This document shows, in pieces, positions 17,666 to 25,548 of a DNA stretch of 64,000 nucleotides (its first letter is position 1; the number at the start of each line of letters is the position of its first letter). The notes beneath the pieces are model-generated. The model ran no database searches. It had not been told where the DNA came from and saw nothing but the letters and a program-made list of their open reading frames with translations. The stretch covers positions 3,424,501 to 3,488,500 of the forward strand of contig NZ_FLRH01000003.1 of NCBI RefSeq assembly GCF_900089585.1, in the 5' to 3' direction. Source of the stretch: Micromonospora sediminicola. GTDB lineage: Bacteria; Actinomycetota; Actinomycetes; Mycobacteriales; Micromonosporaceae. The position numbers were made by a program, and so were the translations under genes.

Positions 17666-18000
17666 GCGTCCGCCCCCAGGAACGCCTGCCGCGGGTCGCG
17701 GACCTGGTGGTGCACGGTGCCCGGCGGGGTGCCGTCGGTGAGGCCGTCCAGGTGCGACAGCACCACCGGCTGGCGGTCCACCCGCAGCCAGGTGCTGTAT
17801 CCCTTGGTGACGGTCTTGGTGTGCAGGCACGGTTTGATCGTCGGGCCGTAGTTCGGGCAGGCGGTGATGTCGCGCTCCTCCGGGTCGGGTCGCACCAGCA
17901 CCGGGACACCCCGCACGGTGACCCAGTGCTGCGACGGGCGGTTCGCCACCCGCCCGTCGTGTCCGCAGGTGATCAGCGAGTCGCGGTGGATCCAGCGCAT
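17662..18000 (-). CDS. PAAR-like spike tip protein
   Basis: 112 residues. It opens MRWIHRDSLITCGHDGRV and continues WVTVRGVPVLVRPDPE, the repeating Gly/Val turns typical of PAAR-like tip proteins. Cys/His residues at CGH, ACPNYGP and KPCLH could bind a tip metal. The closing TDGTPPGTVHHQVRDPRQ occurs in PAAR-like proteins of actinobacterial tail clusters. It directly follows the VgrG-like hub (1-nt overlap, TGATG) and precedes gp25, as in the Afp10 position. Assignment rests on motif spacing and order. Confidence 0.72.
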   Translation of the reverse strand: MRWIHRDSLITCGHDGRVANRPSQHWVTVRGVPVLVRPDPEERDITACPNYGPTIKPCLHTKTVTKGYSTWLRVDRQPVVLSHLDGLTDGTPPGTVHHQVRDPRQAFLGADA

Positions 18001-19571
18001 CAGCCACCTCCGTGGGCGCGGGCGAGCGTACGGGCCTGGGCGGCGGCGGTCTCGGCGTCCTCCGCCGTCGGGGCGTGCAGGAAGTCCACGGTGCGGGCGC
18101 GCACCACCATGGCCCGTCCGGGCGCGGAGAGCACCAGGTCCCCGGCGGCGTGCACCGTGGTCAGCTCGGGGCGCAGCTCGACGAAGCTGCCGGCGTCGGT
18201 GGCCAGCCGCAGCGTGCGCCCGTCGTCGTCGATCACGATCGACTGGCCGGTACCGGTCCGCATCGACCAGCGGCGGGACCGCCCGGAGACGATCCCCGTG
18301 TCGTACGGCTCGATCGCGCCGAACAGCGAGCCGAGCACCACGCCCGAGGCCGGCTCGCCCCCGGGCAGGGCCACCAGCACGGTGTCCTCCGGGTCGGGCA
18401 GCGCGACGATCCCCTTGCCCCGGCCCGCGCCCGGGCAGAGCACGGCGAGCCAGCCGGCGTCCAGGTCCCCGTACGCGGGCAGCGTCACCCGGGCCCGGCC
18501 CAGCCCGTCCGGGTCGTCCACGTCGGTGACCGTGCCGAGGGTGACCGTGGCCGGGGGCGGCGCGGCGGCCGAGGACGGGTCGGGCGGGACGGTGGAGAAC
18601 CGGGTCAGGTGTCCGTCCGCGTCCACGGTGTGCACCACCTCGGTCAGCACGTACACGCCGGCGACCGGCTCGGGCACGCCGGCCAGCGCGATCCGTCGAC
18701 CCGGCCGCAGCGCGGGATCACCCTCGGCCGTGCCCTCGGCGGTGACCAGCGCGGCGACCCGGGCGTCCAGCCCGGCCTGGGCCAGCGCGGCCAGCTCGTC
18801 GTCGCTGCGCCCGGGCTGGTCCACCGCCGTGCGTACCCCGTCCGCGCCCACGTCGCCCGGATCCGGGCGCAGCGGGATGCGCCGTCCGCTGCGGGCCTCG
18901 CCGGCCCGCTGCGCCAGCGGCTCGGCGCGTTGCGGGTGCCAGCCCAGCGCGGCGCACTCGCGGCCCGCGCGGTCCAGGTTCTCGGTGACCCGCAGCGCGT
19001 GCACGCTCTCGCCGAGCGTCAGCGCGACCGGGTCCCCGTAGCCGTCGAGGGTGAACAGCCGCAACCGGTCGCCGTCCACGGCCAGCCGCAGCCCGGCCCG
19101 ACCGGCCACCTCGCGCAGCAGCTCGAGGTCGGTGTGCCGGTGCTGGAGCAGCCGGTCCAGGCGCGGCCCGTCGTCCTCGGCGGCCACACTCAGCCCCAGC
19201 CCGGCGCACAGCTCCCCGGCCAGCTCGGCGGCGGTCACCGACTCGAACACCCGCAGCTCCTGGCGCTTGCGCAGCCGATGCAGCGGGTCGTACGCCCGGA
19301 TCCGGAGCAGCGCGGCGCCGTCGCCGGCGTACTCCACCTCCACGGCGGTCACCTCGCCGGCGAACAGGGTCTCCGGTTGCCCGTCCAGGCGGACGTCGAC
19401 GGCGGCGCCGGGGCGTACCGGCGGGTCCAGGGCGCCCGCGCCGGGGGCGGTGGCCAGGGCCAGCTCACACTGGGTCGGCTGGTCCAGCCGGGCGGCCACC
19501 CGGATGCCGCGCAGCCGGACCGGGTCGGCCAGCGGCCGACCGTCGACGGTCACCGCCGCGGCCCGGATCAC
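18000..19571 (-). CDS. VgrG-like hub/spike protein
   Basis: 523-residue central spike combining the gpD-like hub (residues 1-330) and the gp5 OB-fold/needle (330-523). LLQHRHTDLELLREVAGRAGLRL is the phage late-control D signature. VTDVDDPDGLGRARVTLP and DPEDTVLVALPGGEPASGVVLGSLFG are the gp5 OB-fold motifs. The end is a short helical tail (AAAQARTLARAHGGG) rather than a fused effector domain. The start is a GTG that overlaps the stop of the small upstream ORF. It would carry the PAAR-like tip encoded next. Confidence 0.9.
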   Translation of the reverse strand: MIRAAAVTVDGRPLADPVRLRGIRVAARLDQPTQCELALATAPGAGALDPPVRPGAAVDVRLDGQPETLFAGEVTAVEVEYAGDGAALLRIRAYDPLHRLRKRQELRVFESVTAAELAGELCAGLGLSVAAEDDGPRLDRLLQHRHTDLELLREVAGRAGLRLAVDGDRLRLFTLDGYGDPVALTLGESVHALRVTENLDRAGRECAALGWHPQRAEPLAQRAGEARSGRRIPLRPDPGDVGADGVRTAVDQPGRSDDELAALAQAGLDARVAALVTAEGTAEGDPALRPGRRIALAGVPEPVAGVYVLTEVVHTVDADGHLTRFSTVPPDPSSAAAPPPATVTLGTVTDVDDPDGLGRARVTLPAYGDLDAGWLAVLCPGAGRGKGIVALPDPEDTVLVALPGGEPASGVVLGSLFGAIEPYDTGIVSGRSRRWSMRTGTGQSIVIDDDGRTLRLATDAGSFVELRPELTTVHAAGDLVLSAPGRAMVVRARTVDFLHAPTAEDAETAAAQARTLARAHGGG

Positions 19572-19696
19572 GGCCGGCCCGCTCTCGGCGTGCGGGGCTG
19601 CGGTCGCCGGTCGGCGTGCCTCTCGTCCGCGGCGCGCAGGGTGACCGGGCCGAGGGTGGCGCCGGCCCGTGTCGGGGCGGGTGGTGGTGTGGTCAC
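19568..19696 (-). CDS. Possible 42-residue coupled ORF between LysM-type protein and hub
   Basis: A GTG overlapping the upstream stop (GTGA) opens a 42-codon frame whose TGA overlaps the hub's GTG start. It fills the only gap between two otherwise tightly packed genes. The product starts VTTPPPAPTRAGATLGPVTL and is Pro/Arg/Ala rich with no recognised domain. It may be a real small protein, or only a leader that passes ribosomes to the hub gene. Confidence 0.4.
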   Translation of the reverse strand: MTTPPPAPTRAGATLGPVTLRAADERHADRRPQPRTPRAGRP

Positions 19697-20451
19697 GGGG
19701 CGCCTCCGGTGGTGGTGGCGTCGGGTGGTGGGCCGGCGACGCCGGTCGCCGGCACCGCCAGCGCGGTGCCGGCCGGCACCGCGAGCGGGTCGGTGATCCG
19801 GTTGTGCTCGGCGAGCAGCCGCCAGCGCAGCGGCGAGCCCAGCGCGTCGTGGGCCAGCAGGTCGAAGCGCACCCCGGACCAGCCCGGCTCGGCCGCGCCG
19901 TCGGCGGCGGCGACCACCGCCGACCCGGGCGCCACGGTCGGCGTGCTCGCCGCAGCCAGTTCCTCCTCGAAGCCGGCGCGGGCCGCGTCGGCGGTCTCCG
20001 CCACCCGCACCAGGCGCAGGCGCAGCCAGGAGCGCCGCGGTGTGCCGGTGAGGGTGAACGCGTCGAAGCGCTCCGCGATCGCCGTGATCACGCCGGGCAC
20101 GTTCCAGGTCTTGCCCCAGACCAGCCGGACCAGCGGCGGGCGCGGCCAGCCGTGCTCGACGGTCGAGTTCTCCGCCAGCATCCACAGCGGACGGGTCAGC
20201 GCGCGCACGTCGGCCGGGCGGGTCGGTGACTCCACGAAGTCGATGTCGAAGAGCAGGTCCAGCACCAGCTCGGTCCGACCGCCGCCGGTGAAGACCAGTG
20301 GATCGTCGGCCCGGCCGGCGCCGACGAGCGGCCCGTCGGGGCCGCCGCGCGGGCGTACCCCGGCCAGCCGGGTCACCTGCACGGTCTCCGGGTTGAGCAG
20401 GCAGTCGACCCGGGTTCCGGACTCGTCCACGAGGAAGGCGACGCGCTCCAT
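19693..20451 (-). CDS. CIS tube/LysM-type baseplate adaptor (Afp7-like)
   Basis: 252 residues. The N-terminal half (ERVAFLVDESGTRVDCLLNPETVQVTR; VFTGGGRTELVLDLLFDIDF, in pieces) matches the N-terminal tube-like domain of contractile injection proteins that connect tube and hub. The C-terminus ends in a LysM-like motif (GSPLRWRLLAEHNRITDPLAVPAGT, in pieces), which in these systems is structural rather than peptidoglycan binding. The ATG at 20451 shares a base with the upstream stop (TGATG). Longer frames upstream are low complexity and were dropped. Confidence 0.85.
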   Translation of the reverse strand: MERVAFLVDESGTRVDCLLNPETVQVTRLAGVRPRGGPDGPLVGAGRADDPLVFTGGGRTELVLDLLFDIDFVESPTRPADVRALTRPLWMLAENSTVEHGWPRPPLVRLVWGKTWNVPGVITAIAERFDAFTLTGTPRRSWLRLRLVRVAETADAARAGFEEELAAASTPTVAPGSAVVAAADGAAEPGWSGVRFDLLAHDALGSPLRWRLLAEHNRITDPLAVPAGTALAVPATGVAGPPPDATTTGGAP

Positions 20452-22040
20452 CAGCCACCCGCCTGTTCCCGGTCCAGCCGGGCCGTGTCGCCCCACGGCA
20501 CGGCCCGCGTCACCGGGGTCCACCGCACCGGCTCGCCCGGCAGCGCCGGCCACGGATCCGCGTGCGCCGCGCCGCCCTCGGTCGCCCGGCCCGCGCCGGT
20601 CGGCGCCGGGGCAGTGGTGCGGATCGGCTCTGCGTCGGTCGGCAGGGCGGGCCAGGGGCCGGCGGACGCGGGGCGGGCGGGTCGCTGCCCCGGTCGCGCC
20701 GGGAACTCGCCGCCGGGTGCCGCGTCGTGTGCGTCCGGGTACGGCGAGCCCGTGACCTGCCCTGGGTGATGGCCGGCGGACTCGGCGAGAACACGCCGGC
20801 CGTCGCGGGTGGCCGGTGCCGGCCGCAGCGCCGGTAGCGCGGCAGCGGTCACGAACGGGTGTCCGTCCCCCCGGCTGGGCGGGAGGTCTGCACCGGCGAC
20901 GTCACCCGGGTGCGGTCCGCGGCCCTGGTTGGCCGGCGCGAGGTCCTCGCGGTCGGACCGTCGGGCGGGTGACGATGTCCGCTCCGGTCCGCGCAACGGC
21001 CTACCGCCGCGCGACACGACAACGCCGGCTGCGTCGACCATGCGTGCCGAACCGACCGTGCCGGTCGTGGCCGCCGAGCCCGCGTAGCCATCCGGTCCGG
21101 TTGCGCCGGTCGCACCGGTCGCACCGGCTGCACGGGTCCCGCCGGTCGCGCCCGCGCCGCCGGCTGTGTGCGCCGTGCCGGCGATGCGCGGCGTTCTCTT
21201 CGGGCCGCCTGACCCGGGCACCGACCGGTACACCGGCGCGATGGAAGGCGCCGCGGGATCGCCCGGCCGCTCGTCACCGCCACCGCGGAGCCCGGTACCC
21301 CCCGCCGAACATCCCGTCCCGGCCGGTTCGTTCCCCACCACCGCCCAGGTGGACGCCGATCCCGGCCGCGGCGATCCCGTGTCGGGTGGTGCCGTGCCCC
21401 GTTGCGCCGGCCCGCCGTCGACCCCCGTCTCCGGCCCACCGATGGGGCCCGCCGGTGCGGCACCCCGTCCACCGATGTCCTCCCGTGCCCGGCCCTCGCG
21501 CCGACCCGTCCCGCCGCAGTCGGCACACACCCCCGACGACGCGGACCTCCCACCACCCGAGACCCCTGTCTCGCCGTCCGGGAGCTGTGGGAGATCTTGG
21601 TAGGAAACGGCCCCTCCAGGGGCCTTTTCGTACCAAGATCTCGACGGATCGGGAGCGAGGGAGCGCTGCCGGGATCGGGGCAGGCCGCGCCACAGTGCCT
21701 TCCAGCTCCGCCGCAGCCGACTCGCCCGAGCCCGTCGCGCCGGAAACCGGTCCGCGTTGCCGCGGGCAGACCGGTCCGCGTCTCCGCTCACCGGCCGACC
21801 GGCACGGGAGGAGGCGCCGGTCGGATCGGCGAGAGGTGCGTGCTCGACCCGGGGCGGGGGAAGGTCGCGCAGCAGGCCGGGCGCGTGCGCCGCCACCAGA
21901 CGCCGCCAGTGCTCGGGCGGCTGGCCGGGCGGGGGCGGCACGTCCTCCGGTGACGACGGTGAGCCCGGCCCGGACAGGCGGTCGGCGGCGGCCCGCAGCG
22001 CGCGGGCCAGCCGGTCACGCGGTCGTCGGGGCGGCGGCAC
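20451..22040 (-). CDS. Long intrinsically disordered protein in the CIS operon
   Basis: 529 codons rich in Gly, Pro, Ala, Arg, Ser and Asp. Only the N-terminus (about residues 1-60, DRLARALRAAADRLSG and EHWRRLVAAHAPGLLRDLP) looks structured, and the C-terminus repeats a DPWPALPGE/GPWPALPTD type motif. A collagen-like stretch (GATGGTRAAGATGATGATG) lies mid-protein. It sits between tube and adaptor genes, where other systems have extra structural genes. A 52-bp hairpin element lies inside the frame. The start is a GTG overlapping the tube gene by 26 bp. Reality as one continuous protein is likely but not certain. Confidence 0.6.
   Translation of the reverse strand: MPPPRRPRDRLARALRAAADRLSGPGSPSSPEDVPPPPGQPPEHWRRLVAAHAPGLLRDLPPPRVEHAPLADPTGASSRAGRPVSGDADRSARGNADRFPARRARASRLRRSWKALWRGLPRSRQRSLAPDPSRSWYEKAPGGAVSYQDLPQLPDGETGVSGGGRSASSGVCADCGGTGRREGRAREDIGGRGAAPAGPIGGPETGVDGGPAQRGTAPPDTGSPRPGSASTWAVVGNEPAGTGCSAGGTGLRGGGDERPGDPAAPSIAPVYRSVPGSGGPKRTPRIAGTAHTAGGAGATGGTRAAGATGATGATGPDGYAGSAATTGTVGSARMVDAAGVVVSRGGRPLRGPERTSSPARRSDREDLAPANQGRGPHPGDVAGADLPPSRGDGHPFVTAAALPALRPAPATRDGRRVLAESAGHHPGQVTGSPYPDAHDAAPGGEFPARPGQRPARPASAGPWPALPTDAEPIRTTAPAPTGAGRATEGGAAHADPWPALPGEPVRWTPVTRAVPWGDTARLDREQAGG
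21591..21642. repeat. 52-bp near-perfect palindrome inside the disordered gene
   Basis: Arms of 24 bp (GAGATCTTGGTAGGAAACGG then CCCC, and its counterpart) pair at 22 of 24 positions around a TCCA loop. The element has AAA/TTT stretches unusual in the surrounding GC-rich sequence. It looks like an intergenic palindromic repeat or bidirectional terminator that has come to lie in a coding frame. Confidence 0.85.
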
Positions 22041-22497
22041 CGCCGGCCTCCAGCTCCAGCCCCTCGTACGCCAGGGTGAGCGCCTCGATGGCGATCTCCT
22101 GCGACAGGGTGTTGAGGTGCGCGCCCCGCCACCGGGTCGGCCAGGCGTTGATCATGTTCCAGCGCAGCACCTCGGCGGTGCCCGCCGGGTCGAGCAGCAC
22201 CACCGAGACGTTGCGCCGGTTGACCGTTCCCTTCGCCGCCGCGTTCACCCAGTCCCACAGCTCGCGTGAACTGGTCAGGCCGAAGTGGAGGGTCACCGGG
22301 GCGTACTCGACCTGACCCGGCACGGCCCGGATGCGCTCGTTGCCGGCCTCCCGGTACGACAGCGCCGGTATCGCCACCTCGAAGCCGCTGACCTCGGTGA
22401 AGTGCCCGTTGGTGATGCCGTTGATGAGCAGCTTGAAGTGGTACGCGCGGTACGGGTCGACGGGTGCGCCCGGCTGCGGCGTTGCCGTGGTGGGCAT
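22015..22497 (-). CDS. Inner tube protein (gp19/Afp1-like)
   Basis: 160-residue tail-tube protomer. DPYRAYHFKLLINGITNGHFTEVSGFEV, in pieces, is the family signature (conserved phage tail region protein, TIGR02241-type). It is followed by VTLHFGLTSSRELWDWVNAA and WPTRWRGAHLNTLSQEIAIEALTLAYEG, in pieces. Length is standard. It begins 1 bp after the sheath stop, with TGCCCACC-type leader and GGAGGCTGAC upstream. It is the only tube gene in the cluster, whereas many related clusters carry two or three. Confidence 0.93.
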   Translation of the reverse strand: MPTTATPQPGAPVDPYRAYHFKLLINGITNGHFTEVSGFEVAIPALSYREAGNERIRAVPGQVEYAPVTLHFGLTSSRELWDWVNAAAKGTVNRRNVSVVLLDPAGTAEVLRWNMINAWPTRWRGAHLNTLSQEIAIEALTLAYEGLELEAGGAAAPTTA

Positions 22498-22498
22498 G

Positions 22499-23743
22499 TC
22501 AGCCTCCGATCGTCTCGGTCTCGGTGCCGCCGGCCCACTGGCTCAGCTTGAACACCACGAACTCCGCGGGCTTGACCACCGCGATGCCGATGTGCGCCAC
22601 CACCATCCCGGCGTCGCGGACGTCGGCCGGGTTGGTCTCCTCGTCGCACTTGACGAAGAACGCCTCCTCGGGGGTGCGGCCGAGCAGCGCGCCGTCGCGC
22701 CACACCCGGGTGAGGAACGCGCCGATGTCGCGCCGGATCGAGCGCCACAGCGTGAAGTCGTTCGGCTCGAACACCATCCACCGGGTGCCGTTGGCGATCG
22801 CCTGCTCGATGGAGATGGAGAGCCGCCGCACGTTCAGGTAGCGCCACTCGCTGGCCTCGGCGGCGAGCGTGCGCGCGCCCCAGAGCCGGATGCCCTCGCC
22901 GGCGAAGAACCGGATCACGTTGACGCCCTTGGGGTTGAGCACGTCGTGCTCCGGCCGGGTGACCCGGTACGCCAGGTCGACCGCGCCGCGTACCGGCTCG
23001 TTCGCCGGGGCCTTGTGCACGCCGCGCAGCGCGTCGGTGCGGGCCCAGATGCCGGCCACGTGCCCGCTGGGCGGGGTGAGGACGAGGTCGCCGCTGAGCG
23101 GGTCGCGGACCCGGATCCAGGGGAAGTAGAACGTGGCGAAGTCCGACTGCCGGGGCCGGTCGCCGCCGGTGCCGGGCGGCTCGTCGTCGCCGTCCTTCGG
23201 CGGGTCCTCGGCGGGCTTGCCGGCAGACGGCTCGGCCGGCTTGGCGGGCTTGCCGGGGGTGGCGACCCGGGTGAGTCGGGAGACGTCGGCCACCTCGGGC
23301 GGCGGGTCGCAGATCGCCACCATGGTGCGCAGCCGCTCGGCCATGCTGATCAGGGCCTCGTGCGAGACCGGGTCGTGGTAGCCGGGGGCGGCCAGGATGG
23401 AGATCTCGTCGATCGCCTCCAGCAGTTGCAGGCCGCCGCGCCGCCCGCCGGTGCCGGTGAGCTGGCCGCCCTCGCCGACGTTGACCACCCAGCAGCGGGT
23501 GCCGCCGTTGTCCAGGAAGCCGAACACGGCCCGGGCCAGCGGGGTGCTCTCCAGGTGCTCGCCGTCGGCGTACAGGCGCAGGAACTCGGTCCAGCTGTTC
23601 ACCGCCAGCGCCCGGCCGACGTGGGCGCCACGGTTGGGCGCCACCCCGACGAACGCGGCGGTGCTCATGCCGACCGGGCCGATCGGGCGGGCCCCGCCGG
23701 GCACCTCCTCGACGTAGATGCCGGGGGAGAAGTAGGTGGGCAT
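22499..23743 (-). CDS. Contractile tail sheath protein
   Basis: 414-residue sheath protomer. MPTYFSPGIYVEEVPGGARP is the classic N-terminal donor strand. GTRCWVVNV follows, with a Rossmann-like middle (LEAIDEISILAAPGYHD; VAICDPPPE). The C-terminal attachment domain includes RLWGARTLA, WRYLNVRRL, FEPNDFTLWRSIRRDIGAFL and VHIGIAVVKPAEFVVFKLSQ-like blocks. A Lys/Pro/Asp-rich insertion of about 39 residues occupies 161-199 just after VADVSRLTRV. The ATG at 23743 has GAGGAGGACC upstream; an upstream in-frame extension is not credible. Confidence 0.95.
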   Translation of the reverse strand: MPTYFSPGIYVEEVPGGARPIGPVGMSTAAFVGVAPNRGAHVGRALAVNSWTEFLRLYADGEHLESTPLARAVFGFLDNGGTRCWVVNVGEGGQLTGTGGRRGGLQLLEAIDEISILAAPGYHDPVSHEALISMAERLRTMVAICDPPPEVADVSRLTRVATPGKPAKPAEPSAGKPAEDPPKDGDDEPPGTGGDRPRQSDFATFYFPWIRVRDPLSGDLVLTPPSGHVAGIWARTDALRGVHKAPANEPVRGAVDLAYRVTRPEHDVLNPKGVNVIRFFAGEGIRLWGARTLAAEASEWRYLNVRRLSISIEQAIANGTRWMVFEPNDFTLWRSIRRDIGAFLTRVWRDGALLGRTPEEAFFVKCDEETNPADVRDAGMVVAHIGIAVVKPAEFVVFKLSQWAGGTETETIGG

Positions 23744-23760
23744 CGGTCCTCCTCGGGACG

Positions 23761-24441
23761 TCAGTCGGGGGCGCTGACGACGACCAGGTCGTCGCCGTTC
23801 GGGTCGAGTTCGGCGGTGTGGACGCGCCCCCGGCCGATCAGCCGGATCCGCACCGGAGCGTCCGGGGCGTCGGGGTCGAGCGGCACGCCGACCAGCCGGA
23901 ACCGGCCGGCGGCGTCGGTCTCGGTGGCCTGGGCGGTGCCGACCAGCTCCACCCGCAGGGCGGCCAGCGGCTGGTCCTGCGGCCCGACCACCCGGCCGGC
24001 CACGGTGCGCATGTCGAGCTGCCGCAGCCGCAGCGGCTGCCGCACCGGCGGCGCGGTGGGCGCCGGCCGGTCGATCCGGGCCGGTACGTCGAGCAGCAGC
24101 GCCGGCCGGGGCGCCACACCGAGCGCCCGCCACAGCGCCGGGTCGCCGGCGGCCAGCACCAGCTCCGGCCGCCCGGCCGCGGTGGCTGCGGCGAGCACCC
24201 GGTCCAGCGCCGGCAGCGCCGCCGGCCCGCCGCCGCTGACCAGCAGCCGGACCACGAACCGGTACGGCTCGCGGGCCGCGCCGCCGGTCGCGGTCTGCCG
24301 GGCCGGCCGCAGCTCCAGCGGCCAGACCGTGAGGCCGCCGTCCGGGTCGTCGCGCGGCGGGCCGACCGGGACGGGCGCGCCCGCCGTCCCGGTCAGCCAG
24401 GCCGCGACGTCCGCGACGGCCGCCTCGATCGCACCGGTCAT
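23761..24441 (-). CDS. DUF4255 (Afp16/Pvc16-like) tail terminator with added beta domain
   Basis: 226 residues. The N-terminal 130 residues match the DUF4255/Pvc16 N-terminal family (MTGAIEAAVADVAAWL; YRFVVRLLVSGG; LWRALGVAPRPALLLDVP), the cap or terminator of the sheath-tube. The C-terminal 85 residues (VAGRVVGPQDQPLAALRVELVG; TETDAAGRFRLVGVPL) are a carboxypeptidase-regulatory-like beta sandwich. The gene is 17 bp upstream of the sheath gene in the same operon and its ATG overlaps the preceding stop. Confidence 0.8.
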   Translation of the reverse strand: MTGAIEAAVADVAAWLTGTAGAPVPVGPPRDDPDGGLTVWPLELRPARQTATGGAAREPYRFVVRLLVSGGGPAALPALDRVLAAATAAGRPELVLAAGDPALWRALGVAPRPALLLDVPARIDRPAPTAPPVRQPLRLRQLDMRTVAGRVVGPQDQPLAALRVELVGTAQATETDAAGRFRLVGVPLDPDAPDAPVRIRLIGRGRVHTAELDPNGDDLVVVSAPD

Positions 24442-25046
24442 CGCGGCGGCGTCCCCTGGATCCGGTACGCGATGGCCTCGTTCCAGACGTGCGGGTAGAC
24501 GCCGATCTCGAAGTAGCGGGTGAAGCGGTTGATCGGCGCGTTGGTGTGGTCGTGCCAGAGCAGCCACACCGGGGCGATGGTGAACAGCGCGTAGTTGAGC
24601 GCGACCAGCGGCAGGTAGAGCGGGCCGAGCAGCCGGGCCTGGAACACGTGCACGTCCTCGTGCCGCTGGATGCCCGGGCTGGACCCGGCGCAGACCGTGC
24701 CGATCGTGGTGGCGTACCGGGGGGAGACGCCCTCGACCACGTTGACCCGGCCGCTGGCGGCCGAGACGACCCGGTCGAGCTGGTGGCCGAAGACCAGGTG
24801 CAGGGCCAGGTAGAGCGCGCCGGCGAACGTGTTGAGCAGGCTCCAGGTGTGGTCGACCACGAAGAGGAAGATCCCCTTCGGGTCGGCGCCGTACGTGCCG
24901 GCGGAGGCGACCGCCCAGCCGAAGGGCGCGCCGACGAGCAGCCCGACGACCGCGCCGACCAGCAGGCCGACGGTGCCGGCGGCGGCCTGCCCGAGCACGG
25001 CGCCGAAGACGATCTGGACGGCGGCGCTGATGATGCCGAAGACCAT
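24438..25046 (-). CDS. Membrane protein with HExxH motif, CIS-associated
   Basis: 202 residues. The N-terminus has a glycine-zipper-like double hydrophobic hairpin (GTVGLLVGAVVGLLVGAPFG). At 129-133 there is H-E-D-V-H, a zinc-protease-type HExxH, inside RHEDVHVFQARLLGPLYLPL. Two more hydrophobic segments follow and the C-terminus has EIGVYPHVWNEAIAYRIQG, whose Glu could be a third ligand. It resembles a conserved family whose function is not established. It is translationally linked to the DUF4255 gene (ATGA) and has GAGAGGTGACC upstream of the ATG. It could process or anchor the particle. Confidence 0.7.
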   Translation of the reverse strand: MVFGIISAAVQIVFGAVLGQAAAGTVGLLVGAVVGLLVGAPFGWAVASAGTYGADPKGIFLFVVDHTWSLLNTFAGALYLALHLVFGHQLDRVVSAASGRVNVVEGVSPRYATTIGTVCAGSSPGIQRHEDVHVFQARLLGPLYLPLVALNYALFTIAPVWLLWHDHTNAPINRFTRYFEIGVYPHVWNEAIAYRIQGTPPR

Positions 25047-25060
25047 GGGGGTCACCTCTC

Positions 25061-25405
25061 TCAGACCCAGGAGCGGACGAAGCGGGGCTCGTGCCCCTGG
25101 GCGAGCTGGGTCGGCGACGCCTGTGTCGCCTGCCGGTTGCCCGGGGGCAGCTGGTTGATGCCGAGCGCGGCGGAGAAGATGACCAGGCCGTTGAAGAAGG
25201 CGATGATCCACTTCTCCGGTCCGGCGTCGGCGGCGAACGCGGCGGTCAGGTAGGACAGCAGGAGCGCGAAGCCCAACGCGATCCACTTGCGCGCCTTGTC
25301 GCCGCTCGGTCCGATCAGGCCGCCGATGACGTTGGTGGCGAGCAGGGTGGCGGCGCTGGCGCCGGTGAGACTGCCCAGGGCGGCCCAGGTGAAGAGATCG
25401 TTCAC
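25061..25405 (-). CDS. Small multipass membrane protein, holin-like topology
   Basis: 114 residues with three hydrophobic segments (FTWAALGSLTGASAATLLATN; WIALGFALLLSYLTAAFAA; WIIAFFNGLVIFSAALGI, in pieces) and a polar C-terminal tail. Size and topology resemble phage-type holins or small membrane adaptors, but no family signature is evident. It is the first gene of the tightly packed leftward run, 14 bp before the HExxH membrane protein. The GTG at 25405 has AAAAGGGGGATCGCC upstream, a strong ribosome site that decides the start. Confidence 0.68.
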   Translation of the reverse strand: MNDLFTWAALGSLTGASAATLLATNVIGGLIGPSGDKARKWIALGFALLLSYLTAAFAADAGPEKWIIAFFNGLVIFSAALGINQLPPGNRQATQASPTQLAQGHEPRFVRSWV

Positions 25406-25548
25406 GGCGATCCCCCTTTTCGATCGTGCGGTGGTGCGGTCGGGGTGGGATGGTGCGGCGGTCCGTGGCGTCGCCACGGTCGCGCCCGGGTCGGCGGTGG
25501 GGGACCGGCGAGGCCTCGCCGGTGGTGGGAGGGCCGCTGCGGCGGGAC

